Source: JBKHJZ01 sp046537875 (GTDB lineage Bacteria; Actinomycetota; Acidimicrobiia; Acidimicrobiales; VFJN01). From it: 30,678 nucleotides of DNA. The notes below the pieces were generated by a model that made no database searches, was not told where the DNA came from, and saw only the letters and a list, made by a program, of their open reading frames with translations. Positions 19,777 through 28,497 of this stretch are shown here, piece by piece. The translations under genes were made by a program, and so were the position numbers. Position 1 is the first letter of the stretch. The number at the start of each line of letters is the position of its first letter. The stretch covers positions 1-30,678 of the forward strand of contig JBKHJZ010000021.1 of NCBI GenBank assembly GCA_046537875.1, given 5' to 3'.

Positions 19777-20424
19777 GTGAGCGGCGTAACGGCTGACGGC
19801 GAGAGCACGACCAGCTCGCGGGCGGCGCGCAAGCGCGCTGCGGTCCTCGACGCCGCGCTCGAGGTGTTCCTCCGCAACGGCTACGTGGGGGCGAGCATGG
19901 ACGAGATCGCCTCGGTCGCGGCCGTGTCGAAGCAGACCGTCTACAAGCACTTCTCCGACAAGGAGACGCTGTTCCACGAGCTGATCACCACCACGGTGCG
20001 CGCGACGGCGGATGGTGTCCACCGTCCCCCGGTCGTCTCCGGTCAACGGCCGATCGAGGAGGACCTCCGGGCCTTCGCCCGTCACCTCCTCCACGGGGTC
20101 ATGCAGCCCCGGGTGCTCCGGCTGCGCCGGCTGGTGATCGGCGAGGCCGCCCGGTTCCCGGCGCTCGGCCGGACGTTCCACGACCTCGGCCTCGCGCACA
20201 CGATCGACACCCTGACGGCCACCGTCCGCGAGCTCGCCGGCGACGGCCGGCTCGACATCGACGACCCCAGGATCGCCGCCGAGCACTTCAACTGGCTCGT
20301 CCTGTCGATCCCCCTCAACCGGGCGATGCTCCTCGGTGACGACCACGGCATGCGGCCGCGGGACCTCGACCGGTACGCCGATGCCGGGGTCGACGCCTTC
20401 CTCGCCGCCTACGGAACCAGGTGA
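19777..20424 (+). CDS. TetR/AcrR-family regulator
   Basis: A 215-residue TetR-family regulator. The DNA-binding part is textbook: RAAVLDAALEVFLRNGYVGA, SMDEIASVAAVSKQTVYKHF, SDKETLFHELITTTV (about 18-70). The C-terminal part (EEDLRAFARHLLHGVMQPRV, LRLRRLVIGEAARFPALGRT, FHDLGLAHTIDTL) matches the AefR-like/TetR_C group with a conserved R-L-V-I-x-E-A-x-R-F-P signature. GTG 19777 was chosen because GAGGAGG lies at 19759-19765, although the spacing of eleven is long; the frame is open further upstream. It is divergent from the RibD-like reductase across the 19685-19722 dyad. Ligand is unknown. Confidence 0.92.
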   Translation: MSGVTADGESTTSSRAARKRAAVLDAALEVFLRNGYVGASMDEIASVAAVSKQTVYKHFSDKETLFHELITTTVRATADGVHRPPVVSGQRPIEEDLRAFARHLLHGVMQPRVLRLRRLVIGEAARFPALGRTFHDLGLAHTIDTLTATVRELAGDGRLDIDDPRIAAEHFNWLVLSIPLNRAMLLGDDHGMRPRDLDRYADAGVDAFLAAYGTR

Positions 20425-20445
20425 GTCCCGTCCCGCCCGGACGAC

Positions 20446-20459
20446 CCACGGTCCCGTGG
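20446..20459. terminator. Short hairpin between convergent TetR and GNAT genes
   Basis: CCACGG-TC-CCGTGG lies in the 40-base gap between the TetR stop and the GNAT stop. Six-pair stem, two-base loop (or five pairs with four), no T-run. A bidirectional terminator is plausible from position only. Confidence 0.35.
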
Positions 20460-20464
20460 AAGCG

Positions 20465-20938
20465 TCACCTTGTGAGCTCCCTCGTGAAGTAGAAGGCGCG
20501 CTCGTTCGAGTCCGGGTCGATCGGCGAGAACCCGTGGCGCTCGTAGAAGCGCTGCGCGTCGACATCGCTCTCGTCGACGTTGATCTCGACCAGGTCGACG
20601 CCCCTCGCCCGGCAGGTCGAGACCATCTCGCCGATGACGGCCGAGCCGATGCCGCGACCGCGCAGCCCGGGTACGACGTACATCTCATCGAGCAGGGCCA
20701 CCGGCCCCGGGTACCACACGTTGGGCCGCAGCGTGACCAGCGCGAGGGCCACCGGCGGCGTCCCGGCGAGCACCGCGAACGTCCGGTCGCCCGCCAGCAG
20801 CGCGCGCAGCCGGTCGGCGACCACCTCGGGGCCCGGCGTCGGCGTGTCGAACTCGACGTTGAAGTCGTGCAGCAGCCGGGCTGCCTCGGCCGCGTCGTCG
20901 ACCGCTGCGAGCCGTGGCGCCCACGCGTCCGGGGTCAC
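20465..20938 (-). CDS. GNAT-family N-acetyltransferase
   Basis: A 157-residue GNAT acetyltransferase. The acetyl-CoA pyrophosphate-binding motif A is clear: LDEMYVVPGLRGRGIGSAVI near 83-102 (R-G-R-G-I-G turn), followed by VDLVEINVDESDVDAQRFYE and RHGF, the usual beta5/alpha4 segment. The N-terminal strand-helix (RLAAVDDAAEAARLLHDFNV) also fits. It uses a GTG start at 20938; no strong ribosome-binding site is seen. The acceptor substrate cannot be predicted. It stands alone on the minus strand, 113 bases downstream of the PaaK-like gene end and convergent with the TetR gene. Confidence 0.9.
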   Translation of the reverse strand: MTPDAWAPRLAAVDDAAEAARLLHDFNVEFDTPTPGPEVVADRLRALLAGDRTFAVLAGTPPVALALVTLRPNVWYPGPVALLDEMYVVPGLRGRGIGSAVIGEMVSTCRARGVDLVEINVDESDVDAQRFYERHGFSPIDPDSNERAFYFTRELTR

Positions 20939-21051
20939 GGCCGCACGGTACCGCCGATCGCCGCCCCGCGGCCCTGACGCCGAGCCTGCCCCATGGACGA
21001 ACGCCGCCCGCTCACGCGGCCCACGGCGTGCGGTTCGGGGTCAGGCCCCCG

Positions 21052-22437
21052 TCACCCGGCTGCCCGAGGGTCGGTCAGCGGGACGAAGCGCCGCACCTTC
21101 CCTGTCTCGGGATGCCGGGCGAGGTGCTCGACCCGCCTCACCTCGACCTCCGGGTGCGCCACGCCCGCCTCGGCGAGGGCGGCTGCGAGCTCCCGTTCGG
21201 TCGCCGTGAGGTCGGTGTCGGCGGCGGCGACCACGCTCGCCGCGACGCCATGAGCCGTCTGGCGCACCTGGTACTCCACGATCGCCCGGTCGTGGAGGAG
21301 CGCGCGGCGCAGAGCCACCGGGTGCACGGTGGCCTCGTCGTACGTGAAGACGTCGTCCCGGCGACCCTCGACGGTCGCGCGGAGGTAGCCGGCCGGGTCC
21401 CCGACGACGTGCTCGACGAAGCGATCGTCGAGCTCGTAGCGGATGAGCGGCTGGGTGAGGTTCACGAGGTTGGTCACGAGCGCCCGTTCGACCGGGACGC
21501 CGGGCTCCGCCGGCCGGCCCTCGTCGTCCACGAGCTCGACGATGGTTTGATCGGAGTTGAACGTGAACACCGCGCCGTCCGGTTCGGTCCAGCCCAGAAG
21601 CCCCTCGCTGCAACCGTACGAGTCGGTGACCGGAGCCCCGAAGACCTCCCGCACCTCGGCCCGGATCTCCGCAGGGAACTGCTCGCTGCTGCCGGTGATC
21701 GCGATCGGCGTGATCCGGAGTCGCCCGTCCCGCTGTTCGCGGGCCAGCAGCGACAGCACCGACGGATAGCTCTGGAGGACGAGGGGTTGGAGCTCGTTGA
21801 GCCGCGCGACGATCACCGGAAGGGGCGCGGTCACGGGCACCGTGGTGACGTCGAGGACACCCCCGCTGAGGACCGACGCGAAGACGCGCGTCGCGTGGAG
21901 CCCCGACGCGGCCGCCACCATCGTCAGCGGAAGACCTTCGGGCAGCGGCCGGTCGGGCGCCACGAACGACGACAGCCCGCGGCGGGCGATGCCCAGCAGG
22001 TACTCGGCGAGCTCACCGCACCCGTACACGAACACGCCCCGTTCGCCCGAGCTCCCGCCGGAGGCCAGCACGATGTGGTCGTCGAGGAGCCAGGAGGGCT
22101 CGGCACCGGTGGCGGCGACGTGCTCCTCGACGATGGTGCGGGTCAGCCGGCGATCCGTGAACACGCGATCGAGGTCGGCCATCATCTCGGCCTTGGTCAT
22201 GGTGGGCAGCCCGGCGAGGTCCTCGATCTCGAACCGGCCGGGGTCGATGCCCGCGAGCCGCTCGGCGTGGAAGGGCGAGCATCGCTGCGCACGTGCCAGC
22301 AGCGTCCGCAGCCGCCGGGTCCGGTGGAGCGCGAGGGTGCAAGGGCCCCATCGCAGCCGACCGATGTGCTCGCGCAGTCCAGCCCCGAAGGCGTCGCGTG
22401 CTCTCGCGAAGGCGTCACGTTCGGTCACGGCGATCAC
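21052..22437 (-). CDS. Phenylacetate-CoA-ligase-like (PaaK family) adenylate-forming enzyme
   Basis: A 461-residue adenylate-forming protein of the PaaK / coenzyme F390 synthetase-like branch. Seen: SPFHAERLAGIDPGRFEIED, LAGLPTMTKAEMMADLDRVF, the P-loop-like LASGGSSGERGVFVYG near 131-146, LQPLVLQSYPSVLSLLAREQ, ITGSSEQFPAEIRAEVREVF, DSYGCSEGLLG near 290-300, and LIRYELDDRFV in the hinge region. These are the usual order of motifs in PaaK-like proteins. The acid it activates is unknown. The GTG start at 22437 overlaps the TetR stop by GTGA, which settles the start despite a longer open frame. Cotranscribed with that TetR and probably under its control through the tandem operators at 23053-23081. 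Confidence 0.85.
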   Translation of the reverse strand: MIAVTERDAFARARDAFGAGLREHIGRLRWGPCTLALHRTRRLRTLLARAQRCSPFHAERLAGIDPGRFEIEDLAGLPTMTKAEMMADLDRVFTDRRLTRTIVEEHVAATGAEPSWLLDDHIVLASGGSSGERGVFVYGCGELAEYLLGIARRGLSSFVAPDRPLPEGLPLTMVAAASGLHATRVFASVLSGGVLDVTTVPVTAPLPVIVARLNELQPLVLQSYPSVLSLLAREQRDGRLRITPIAITGSSEQFPAEIRAEVREVFGAPVTDSYGCSEGLLGWTEPDGAVFTFNSDQTIVELVDDEGRPAEPGVPVERALVTNLVNLTQPLIRYELDDRFVEHVVGDPAGYLRATVEGRRDDVFTYDEATVHPVALRRALLHDRAIVEYQVRQTAHGVAASVVAAADTDLTATERELAAALAEAGVAHPEVEVRRVEHLARHPETGKVRRFVPLTDPRAAG

Positions 22438-23054
22438 GGACCCCTCTCGGCGCGCTCCATGCCCAAGCCCACCAGCGCTCGGCTGAGTCGGTCGAACGCG
22501 TCGTCGTCGATGGCCCCGGGGTCCGCAGCGCGCTCCAGCGCTGCGCCCTCGCCGAAGGCCAGCGCACCCACGACCAGATCGTCGACCGGGACGGGAGCGC
22601 TCGCTCCCGCGGCGTCGAGGATCGCCCGGACGATGTCGGCCAGGCCCCGGCGGTAGCGCTGGTGCAAGGCCGCATAGCGCCGGTTCACCTCCGGGTCGCG
22701 GGCGGCGTGGATGCGGAACTCCATCACCAGGAGGGTCCAGGCCAGATCGCCCCCCAGGATCTCGCGCCACTGCCTGCTGATGGCGGCCACGTCGTCCCGG
22801 AGCCTGCCGTGCCTCGTGACGGCACGAACCTGGGCGAGGCGTTCCTCGATGCGCTCCTCGAGCAGGGCGAGGAACAGGTCGGCCTTGCCGTCGAAGCGCG
22901 AGTAGACGGCGCCCTTGGTCAGCCCCGCGGCTGTCGCGATGGCGTCGAGCGTCGCCCCGTGGTAGCCGGCGGTCACGAACACCGCGCGGGCGGCGTCGAG
23001 CAGGCGCCGCCGTGTCACCTCGACCTGTTCGACCCGGCTCGCTGCGGAATCCAT
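22434..23054 (-). CDS. TetR/AcrR-family regulator
   Basis: A 206-residue TetR-family regulator. DNA-binding domain: VTRRRLLDAARAVFVTAGYH, GATLDAIATAAGLTKGAVYS, RFDGKADLFLALLEERIEER (about 13-72). The C-terminal domain is helical, with LAWTLLVMEFRIHAARDPEV and a charged stretch NRRYAALHQRYRRGLADIV. The ATG at 23054 lies inside the first of two ACCGTCGGT palindromes, so binding there would block its own expression. It is translationally coupled to the PaaK-like gene, making a self-regulated two-gene unit. Ligand is unknown; a CoA thioester made by the partner is a reasonable guess. Confidence 0.93.
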   Translation of the reverse strand: MDSAASRVEQVEVTRRRLLDAARAVFVTAGYHGATLDAIATAAGLTKGAVYSRFDGKADLFLALLEERIEERLAQVRAVTRHGRLRDDVAAISRQWREILGGDLAWTLLVMEFRIHAARDPEVNRRYAALHQRYRRGLADIVRAILDAAGASAPVPVDDLVVGALAFGEGAALERAADPGAIDDDAFDRLSRALVGLGMERAERGP

Positions 23055-23081
23055 ACCGTCGGTATCAAATACCGTCGGTAT
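23053..23081. promoter_or_regulatory. Tandem TetR operators ATACCGTCGGTAT x2
   Basis: Two identical 13-base palindromes (6-bp arms around T) at 23053-23065 and 23069-23081, period 16. The first overlaps the ATG of the TetR gene. Identical tandem copies suggest two dimers bind side by side to repress the TetR/PaaK-like unit and perhaps the divergent regulator gene at 23223. Confidence 0.75.
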
Positions 23082-23222
23082 CGGTTATGTCAAGGCCCGC
23101 GAGCCACCGAGGCACCCTGACACCCTGCGGGACCGGCCACGCGGCATCGTTCCGCCTCGACGCGTCTCCCGTGCTGCGCCAGGCGGGCCGACGTCCCGGA
23201 GACGGATGCCGCACACGACCAG

Positions 23223-26200
23223 GTGGCTGGCCAGAATGGTGGCGTGGTGGGCGGTGATCGCGTGCGGGTCGAGGTGCTCGGACCGATCCGCGTCCTCGCC
23301 CCCGGGGACCGCGACATCACGCCCCCGGGCGTGCTGCAGCGCCGGCTGCTGGCCCTCCTCGTGCTCCGCCGCGGTCGCGTGGTGCCGGCCGACACCGCGA
23401 TCGGCGTCCTCTGGCCGTCGACGTTGCCCCGCGACCCGGCCGGAGCGGTCCAGAACCACCTCTCCCGGCTCCGGCGGGCCCTGCCGGCCGGCCTGATCGA
23501 GTCGGTCGGCGACGGCTACCGGCTCGACCCGTCGGCCCTCGACATCGACGCCGACCGGCTCGCCGTGGCGCTGAGCGCCGGCGCGGAGCTCGGCGACGGC
23601 GCGGCCTCGAGTGCCGGTGCAGAGCTCGGCGACGCCGGGTCGGACGCGGCCACGCCGGCCGACCTCGACGCCCTGCTCGACCGGTGGCACGGCCCCGCCT
23701 ATCCCGAGCTCGACGGCGTGGACGATGCCCGCGCCGAGGCGACCCGCCTGGCCGAGCTCCGCGTGCGCGCGCTGGAGGCGCGGGCCGAACGGCGGCTGGC
23801 ACGGGGGGCGACCGACGGGCTGGTCGCCGAGCTGACGGCCCTGGCCGATGCCGAGCCGCTGCGGGAGCGGCCCCGGGCGCTGCTGATGGCGGCACTTGCG
23901 GCGACCGGCCGCCACGCCGAGGCGCTGCGCGTCTACGACGACTTCCGGCGCCTGCTGGGCGACGAGCTCGGCATCGAGCCGTCGCCGCTCCTCGCCGCGC
24001 AGCACGCGGCGATTCTCGACGGCGGGACCGGCGCACCCGCCGGCACCGGCCGCGGCGAACCGGACGCAGGACGACCCGGCGCACACGCGGGCGCCGTCGA
24101 CGGGCAGCCGGATGCGGCCGGCGGGTGGGTCCCGGCGACCCGCCTCCCGGTGCCGGCCACGTATCTGATCGGCCGCGACCCCTTGGCGGCCGAGATCGCA
24201 GCCCTCGTCGGCCGGCAGCGCCTCGTGTCCCTGGTCGGGCCGGGCGGTGTCGGCAAGACCCGGCTGCTGGTCGAGGTCGGCCACCGCCTGTGCGCCGCCG
24301 AACCGGACCGGCCGGCCGTGCTGTGCGAGCTGGCGACTGCGGACCCGGACTCGGCCGCCGACGCGGTCGCCGCGTCGCTGGGGATCGATGTGCGGCCCGG
24401 CGTCCCCCTCGCGGACCGGATCCCCGGGGTTCTCGGCGATGCGCCGCTCGTGCTGCTGGTCGACAACTGCGAGCACGTGCTCGAACCGGTCGCCGAGCTC
24501 GTGGACCACCTGCTCGGCCGCTGCCCGAACGTCGCCGTCGTGGCGACCAGCCGGGAGCGACTGCGGGTACCCGGCGAGCGCCTCTGCCCGGTGCCGCCGC
24601 TCCCCGTCGACGGCGACGACTCGCCCGCCGTCCAGCTGTTCGTCGAGCGTGCCCGCGCCGCCACGCCCGACTTCGCGCCGGACGGGGACGAGCTGGCGGT
24701 CGCGTCGGACATCGTGCGTCGGCTCGACGGGCTGCCGCTGGCCATCGAGCTCGCCGCCGCCCGGATGTTCACCCACGACGTCGGCGAGGTGGCTGCGGGA
24801 CTCGACCATCGCTTCTCGCTGCTGACCGCGGGGTACCGCACATCGCCACGTCACGCGTCGCTGCGGGCGGCCGTGTCGTGGTCGTTCGGGTTGCTGGACG
24901 ACCCGCTGCAGCAGGTCTTCGCCGCCCTCTCGGTGTTCAGCGGGTCGTTCACCCCGGCCGACGCCGCCGCGGTCTGTGCCCTCGACGTCGAGGAGACCGC
25001 GGTCGCGCTCACGCAGCTCGCCGAGCGGTCGCTGGCGATGCGGGCACCCGGCCGGAGATACGTGCTGCTGGAGACGTTGCGGGCCTTCGGCGCCGAGCAG
25101 CTCGCCGCGACGGGCCGAAACGACGAGGTCGGCGGGCGCCACGCCCGGCACCTCGTGGCGTGGGCGGAGCGCGCCGAGCGGCGGTTGCCGGAACCCGGTG
25201 GCTCCGCGATCGCCGAGATCGACGCCGCGGTCCCCGAGCTGCACACCGCGCTCGGCTGGCTGCTCGACCACCGGGAGGTCGAGCTCGCCGGCCGTCTGGT
25301 CGCCGCACTGCTCGACTACGGGTTCCTGCGCCTCCGGCCCGAGGTGCTGACCTGGTCGGAGCGGGTGACGGCCCTGGATCCCGACGACCGCAGCCCGATG
25401 GCGCCGCGGGTGTGGGTGGTCGCCGCGTACGCGGCCTGGATGGCGGGCGACGTGCCGGAGGCCGGGGTGCGGAGCGCCCGGGCCCTGGCGCTGGCCGAGC
25501 GGACCGCTGACCGGACCGGCGGCGACGTGCCGCCCCAGGTGGCCTCGGCCCTCGGCAGCGTCGAGCTGTTCGAGGGCCGCCTCGATGCCGCCGCCCGCTG
25601 GTTCCGGCGCGCGGCGCAGTCCGCCGACGACACCCCGCATCGCCTCATCGGACCCGCCGCCGAGGTGCTCGCGCTCGGGTACGCCGGCCACCCGGACGCC
25701 GCCGGACGGGCCGACGCCCTGCTCGCCGAGCTCGGCGGGTCCGGCACGCCCTACACCGCCTACGCCTGGTACAGCGCCGGGGAGGCCGCCCTGGCCGCGG
25801 GCGACCTCGAACGTGCCCGCGGCCGCTTCGCGCGGGCGATCGACGTCGCGCAGCAGACGAACGCGACGCTCATCACCGGGGTGGCCGGCGCCTCCAAGGC
25901 GTCGATGGACGCCCGCGTCGGCGACCCCGCGGCCGCCGCCGGCGAGTTCCGCCGCGTGGTCGCCCACTGGCGACGGGCCGGCATGTGGTCGACCCAATGG
26001 ACGATCCTGCGGTCGATCGCCGCCCTGGTGGCCCGACTCGGACGCCACCGCGACGCCGCGGTGCTGGTGGGCGCGCTCCGCACCACGGCGGCCGGTCACC
26101 GGATCTTCGGGGCCGACGAGGTGGCGCTCCGGGAGTTGGGGCAGCGCCTGCGGGACGCTCTCGGGGACGACGCGTACGAGGCGGCGCTGGCCGACGGCGC

Positions 26201-26249
26201 CGTGCTCGACGGCGACGCCGCCGTCGAGCACGCGCTCCGGGCGCTGTAG
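23223..26249 (+). CDS. AfsR/SARP-type transcriptional regulator (winged helix, BTAD, NB-ARC ATPase, TPR)
   Basis: A regulator of up to 1008 residues. Order: OmpR-type winged helix near 14-100 (VEVLGPIRVLAPGDRDITPP, VQNHLSRLRRALP), bacterial transcriptional activation domain near 105-270 (RLLGDELGIEPSPLLAAQHA), a linker, an NTPase domain with Walker A GPGGVGKT (339-346, Lys345), Walker B VLLVDNCEHV and GLPLAIELAAARM, then helical repeats to the end. This matches AfsR-like SARP regulators that activate target operons in an ATP-dependent way. A short duplicated segment SAGAELGD occurs twice around residues 119-136. The true start may be GTG 23244, 23247 or 23262, since homology begins at VRVEVLGP and no ribosome-binding site is convincing. 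Its targets are unknown. Confidence 0.9.
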   Translation: MAGQNGGVVGGDRVRVEVLGPIRVLAPGDRDITPPGVLQRRLLALLVLRRGRVVPADTAIGVLWPSTLPRDPAGAVQNHLSRLRRALPAGLIESVGDGYRLDPSALDIDADRLAVALSAGAELGDGAASSAGAELGDAGSDAATPADLDALLDRWHGPAYPELDGVDDARAEATRLAELRVRALEARAERRLARGATDGLVAELTALADAEPLRERPRALLMAALAATGRHAEALRVYDDFRRLLGDELGIEPSPLLAAQHAAILDGGTGAPAGTGRGEPDAGRPGAHAGAVDGQPDAAGGWVPATRLPVPATYLIGRDPLAAEIAALVGRQRLVSLVGPGGVGKTRLLVEVGHRLCAAEPDRPAVLCELATADPDSAADAVAASLGIDVRPGVPLADRIPGVLGDAPLVLLVDNCEHVLEPVAELVDHLLGRCPNVAVVATSRERLRVPGERLCPVPPLPVDGDDSPAVQLFVERARAATPDFAPDGDELAVASDIVRRLDGLPLAIELAAARMFTHDVGEVAAGLDHRFSLLTAGYRTSPRHASLRAAVSWSFGLLDDPLQQVFAALSVFSGSFTPADAAAVCALDVEETAVALTQLAERSLAMRAPGRRYVLLETLRAFGAEQLAATGRNDEVGGRHARHLVAWAERAERRLPEPGGSAIAEIDAAVPELHTALGWLLDHREVELAGRLVAALLDYGFLRLRPEVLTWSERVTALDPDDRSPMAPRVWVVAAYAAWMAGDVPEAGVRSARALALAERTADRTGGDVPPQVASALGSVELFEGRLDAAARWFRRAAQSADDTPHRLIGPAAEVLALGYAGHPDAAGRADALLAELGGSGTPYTAYAWYSAGEAALAAGDLERARGRFARAIDVAQQTNATLITGVAGASKASMDARVGDPAAAAGEFRRVVAHWRRAGMWSTQWTILRSIAALVARLGRHRDAAVLVGALRTTAAGHRIFGADEVALRELGQRLRDALGDDAYEAALADGAVLDGDAAVEHALRAL

Positions 26250-26271
26250 ACGAACGCCGGTCGGCAGCCGA

Positions 26272-27522
26272 TCACCACCTCGGCTGCTCGGTCAGGATGC
26301 CGAGCACCGCCTTGCCGACCAGCTCGTGGGTGAGCGCGTCGTTGCCGGGATGGAACCCGCCGCAGCGGACGTCGCGGTAGAGGCGCTCGAGCTCGTTGCC
26401 GGTGAACATGCCGGCGCCGCCGACCACGTCGAGGGCGACGTCCACCACCCGCTTGGCGGCCTCCACCGCCCGCCACTTCAGCGAGTACACCCTGGGCACC
26501 CAGGCGTCGCCGTGGTCGGCGCCGGCCACCCAGTCGTCGACGAACCGCTCGAGCGTCGCCGTCGCCGCGTCCAGCTCCAGGTACATCTCGGCGATCTGGT
26601 GCTGGACCATCGGGTTGTAGGCGTACGCGCCCCGCTCGATGGCGACCGACGTCTTGCGGCGGGCACCGGTGACGGCCAGCTCGAGCGCCCGGTCGGCGAT
26701 GCCGAGGTACACGGCGGCCATCAGCGACAGCGACCAGATCGCCATCGCGAAGACGAACAGGTCGGTGCCGTCGCCGGCCGGCACGACTCGCCCGATGCGG
26801 GCGTCGGGGACGAACACCCCGTCGAGGACGGTGTCGTGGCTCTGGGTCGGGCGCATGCCCAGGGTGTCCCAGGTCTCCACGACGGTGACGCCGGGGCTCG
26901 ACCGGTCGACGAAGGCGTGCACGACCTGCGGTCCGCCCGGGGCGTCGGCGTCGATGGCGTGGGCACCGAGCCACCGCCACGCGGGGCCGTTGGAGCCGAA
27001 CTGCTTGCGGCCCGTCAGCCGGTAGCCGCCCTCGACCCGCTCGGCCCGGCACGTCGACATCAGGACGGGGATGTCGTTGCCGCGCTCGGCGTGCCCGGCT
27101 GCGAACACCTCGCCGGCGGCGGCCGCCTCGAGGATCCAGCGCAGCGACGTGTCGCCGGCCTTCTCCAGCTCGGTGGCGATGCCCACCCAGTAGGTGTGCA
27201 TGGTGATCGCCAGCGCGGTCGCCGGCGCGTAGCGGGCGAGCCGCCGCTGGCCGGCCGCCATCTCCGCCAGGTCGAGGCCCCACCCGCCGAGGTCGGTGGG
27301 GACGGCGGCCGCGAGGTAGCCGGCCGAGCGCAGCTCGGCCAGGTCGTCGGTGAAGTACGCGTTGGCGCGGTCGAGGTCGCCGGCCCGGGCCCGGAACCCC
27401 TCGAGCATGGCGTCGGCGAGCCGGGGCGGGTCGGGGGTCGACGTGCCCGTGTTGGCGTTGGCGTGGGTGCCGGCCCCGGTGCCGGCGCCTGGATCCGTGT
27501 CGGTGCTGAGTGTCGTGCTCAT
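26272..27522 (-). CDS. Acyl-CoA dehydrogenase family protein, atypical active site
   Basis: A 416-residue acyl-CoA-dehydrogenase-fold flavoprotein. Seen: AVPTDLGGWGLDLAEMAAGQ near 72-91, ALAITMHTYWVGIATELEKA, GYRLTGRKQFGSNGPAWRWL near 168-187, DTLGMRPTQSHDTVLDGVFV near 220-239 and VVGGAGMFTGNELERLYRDV near 375-394. After this comes RCGGFHPGNDALTHELVGKA, where standard enzymes have the catalytic EG-T motif; no Glu is present, as in the monooxygenase-like or ACAD_2-type branch (DszC/HpaB-related). The first ~30 residues are low-complexity (Gly/Ala/Thr/Asn/Asp), probably disordered. ATG 27522 or ATG 27534 may be the start. It is divergent from the PIG-L gene across an 11-bp inverted repeat. Confidence 0.87.
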   Translation of the reverse strand: MSTTLSTDTDPGAGTGAGTHANANTGTSTPDPPRLADAMLEGFRARAGDLDRANAYFTDDLAELRSAGYLAAAVPTDLGGWGLDLAEMAAGQRRLARYAPATALAITMHTYWVGIATELEKAGDTSLRWILEAAAAGEVFAAGHAERGNDIPVLMSTCRAERVEGGYRLTGRKQFGSNGPAWRWLGAHAIDADAPGGPQVVHAFVDRSSPGVTVVETWDTLGMRPTQSHDTVLDGVFVPDARIGRVVPAGDGTDLFVFAMAIWSLSLMAAVYLGIADRALELAVTGARRKTSVAIERGAYAYNPMVQHQIAEMYLELDAATATLERFVDDWVAGADHGDAWVPRVYSLKWRAVEAAKRVVDVALDVVGGAGMFTGNELERLYRDVRCGGFHPGNDALTHELVGKAVLGILTEQPRW

Positions 27523-27564
27523 GCCCGCCACCATTCGGACCAGGACTGTCACGTCGGTCCCACC

Positions 27565-27596
27565 CGCTCCCACCGCCATGTGATCCGGTGGGAGCG
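27565..27596. promoter_or_regulatory. 11-bp perfect inverted repeat in a divergent promoter
   Basis: CGCTCCCACCG (27565-27575) and CGGTGGGAGCG (27586-27596) are exact complements around a 10-base spacer. The site lies between the acyl-CoA dehydrogenase start (27522, minus) and the PIG-L start (27613, plus). A GGGAGCG half is repeated once more at 27601. It looks like an operator controlling both genes; the regulator is not evident. Confidence 0.6.
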
Positions 27597-27612
27597 TGAT
27601 GGGAGCGACCCC

Positions 27613-28497
27613 GTGGACGCTGCCGCCATGGCGACAGCCGACCGCAGCACCAGCCGCCGACCCACCGGCGGCGACCCAAGGAACCCGACGGCGACCGGTG
27701 CCGGGGCACAGGTCACGGCGCCGGTGGCGGCCCTCGGGACGATCCTGTCGATCTGGGCCCACCCCGACGACGAGACGTACCTGGCCGGCGGGATCATGGC
27801 CACCGCCCGAGACCTCGGCCAGCGGGTGGTGTGCGCGTCGGCCACCGCCGGGGAGCACGGCACCGGCGACTCCGGTGCCTGGCCACCCGCCCGCCTGGGC
27901 CGGGTGCGCCGCTGGGAGGCCGCAGCCGCCATGGCCGTGCTCGGGGTGACCGAGCACGGGATCCTGGGGTTGCCCGACGGCGGCCTCGCCGACCGCGGAC
28001 ACGAGGGCTCCGCATGGGTGGAGCGCCTGCTCGGCGAGGTCGCCCCCGACACGATCCTGACGTTCGGGCCCGACGGCATGACCCACCACGCCGACCACAT
28101 CGCCGTGCACCGCTGGGTCACCGGCGCCTGGGAACGGCTCGGGCGGCGTCCCCGCCTCCTCTACGCGACCTCGACGAGCGAGCACCTCGACCGCTTCGGC
28201 GACCACTACGACCGCTGGGACGTCTACATGACCGACGAGCGGCCCGCCGGCGTACCCGCCGGCGATCTCGCCCTGCACCTGCGCCTCGACGGTCAGCTGC
28301 TCGACCGGAAGCTCACCGCCCTGCGGGCCATGGCGACGCAGACCGGCCCCGCCGCGGCGGTGCTGGGACCCGGCGCGTTCGCCGACCTGGTCGCCGAGGA
28401 GTGCTTCGTCGACGCGGGTCATGGGCCGCGGCAGGGGTCGGCGGCGGACACGGACGCCGCGGGCGACGGGACTCGGACGGCCGCGCCGCCACCCTGA
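27613..28497 (+). CDS. PIG-L/LmbE-family deacetylase
   Basis: A 294-residue zinc-dependent deacetylase of the PIG-L/LmbE family, which includes mycothiol-pathway MshB and mycothiol conjugate amidase Mca. The zinc motif is present: ILSIWAHPDDETYLAGGIMA near 50-68 (HPDDE) and THHADHIAVHRWV (HxxH-type second zinc site). GLPDGGLADRGHE is also typical. Residues 1-40 and the last ~25 are low-complexity. GTG 27613 was preferred over ATG 27628 because GGGAG at 27601-27605 is seven bases upstream of it. Substrate could be an N-acetylated sugar or thiol conjugate. It does not look like MshB itself, but I cannot exclude Mca-like detoxification. Divergent from the dehydrogenase gene. Confidence 0.9.
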   Translation: MDAAAMATADRSTSRRPTGGDPRNPTATGAGAQVTAPVAALGTILSIWAHPDDETYLAGGIMATARDLGQRVVCASATAGEHGTGDSGAWPPARLGRVRRWEAAAAMAVLGVTEHGILGLPDGGLADRGHEGSAWVERLLGEVAPDTILTFGPDGMTHHADHIAVHRWVTGAWERLGRRPRLLYATSTSEHLDRFGDHYDRWDVYMTDERPAGVPAGDLALHLRLDGQLLDRKLTALRAMATQTGPAAAVLGPGAFADLVAEECFVDAGHGPRQGSAADTDAAGDGTRTAAPPP

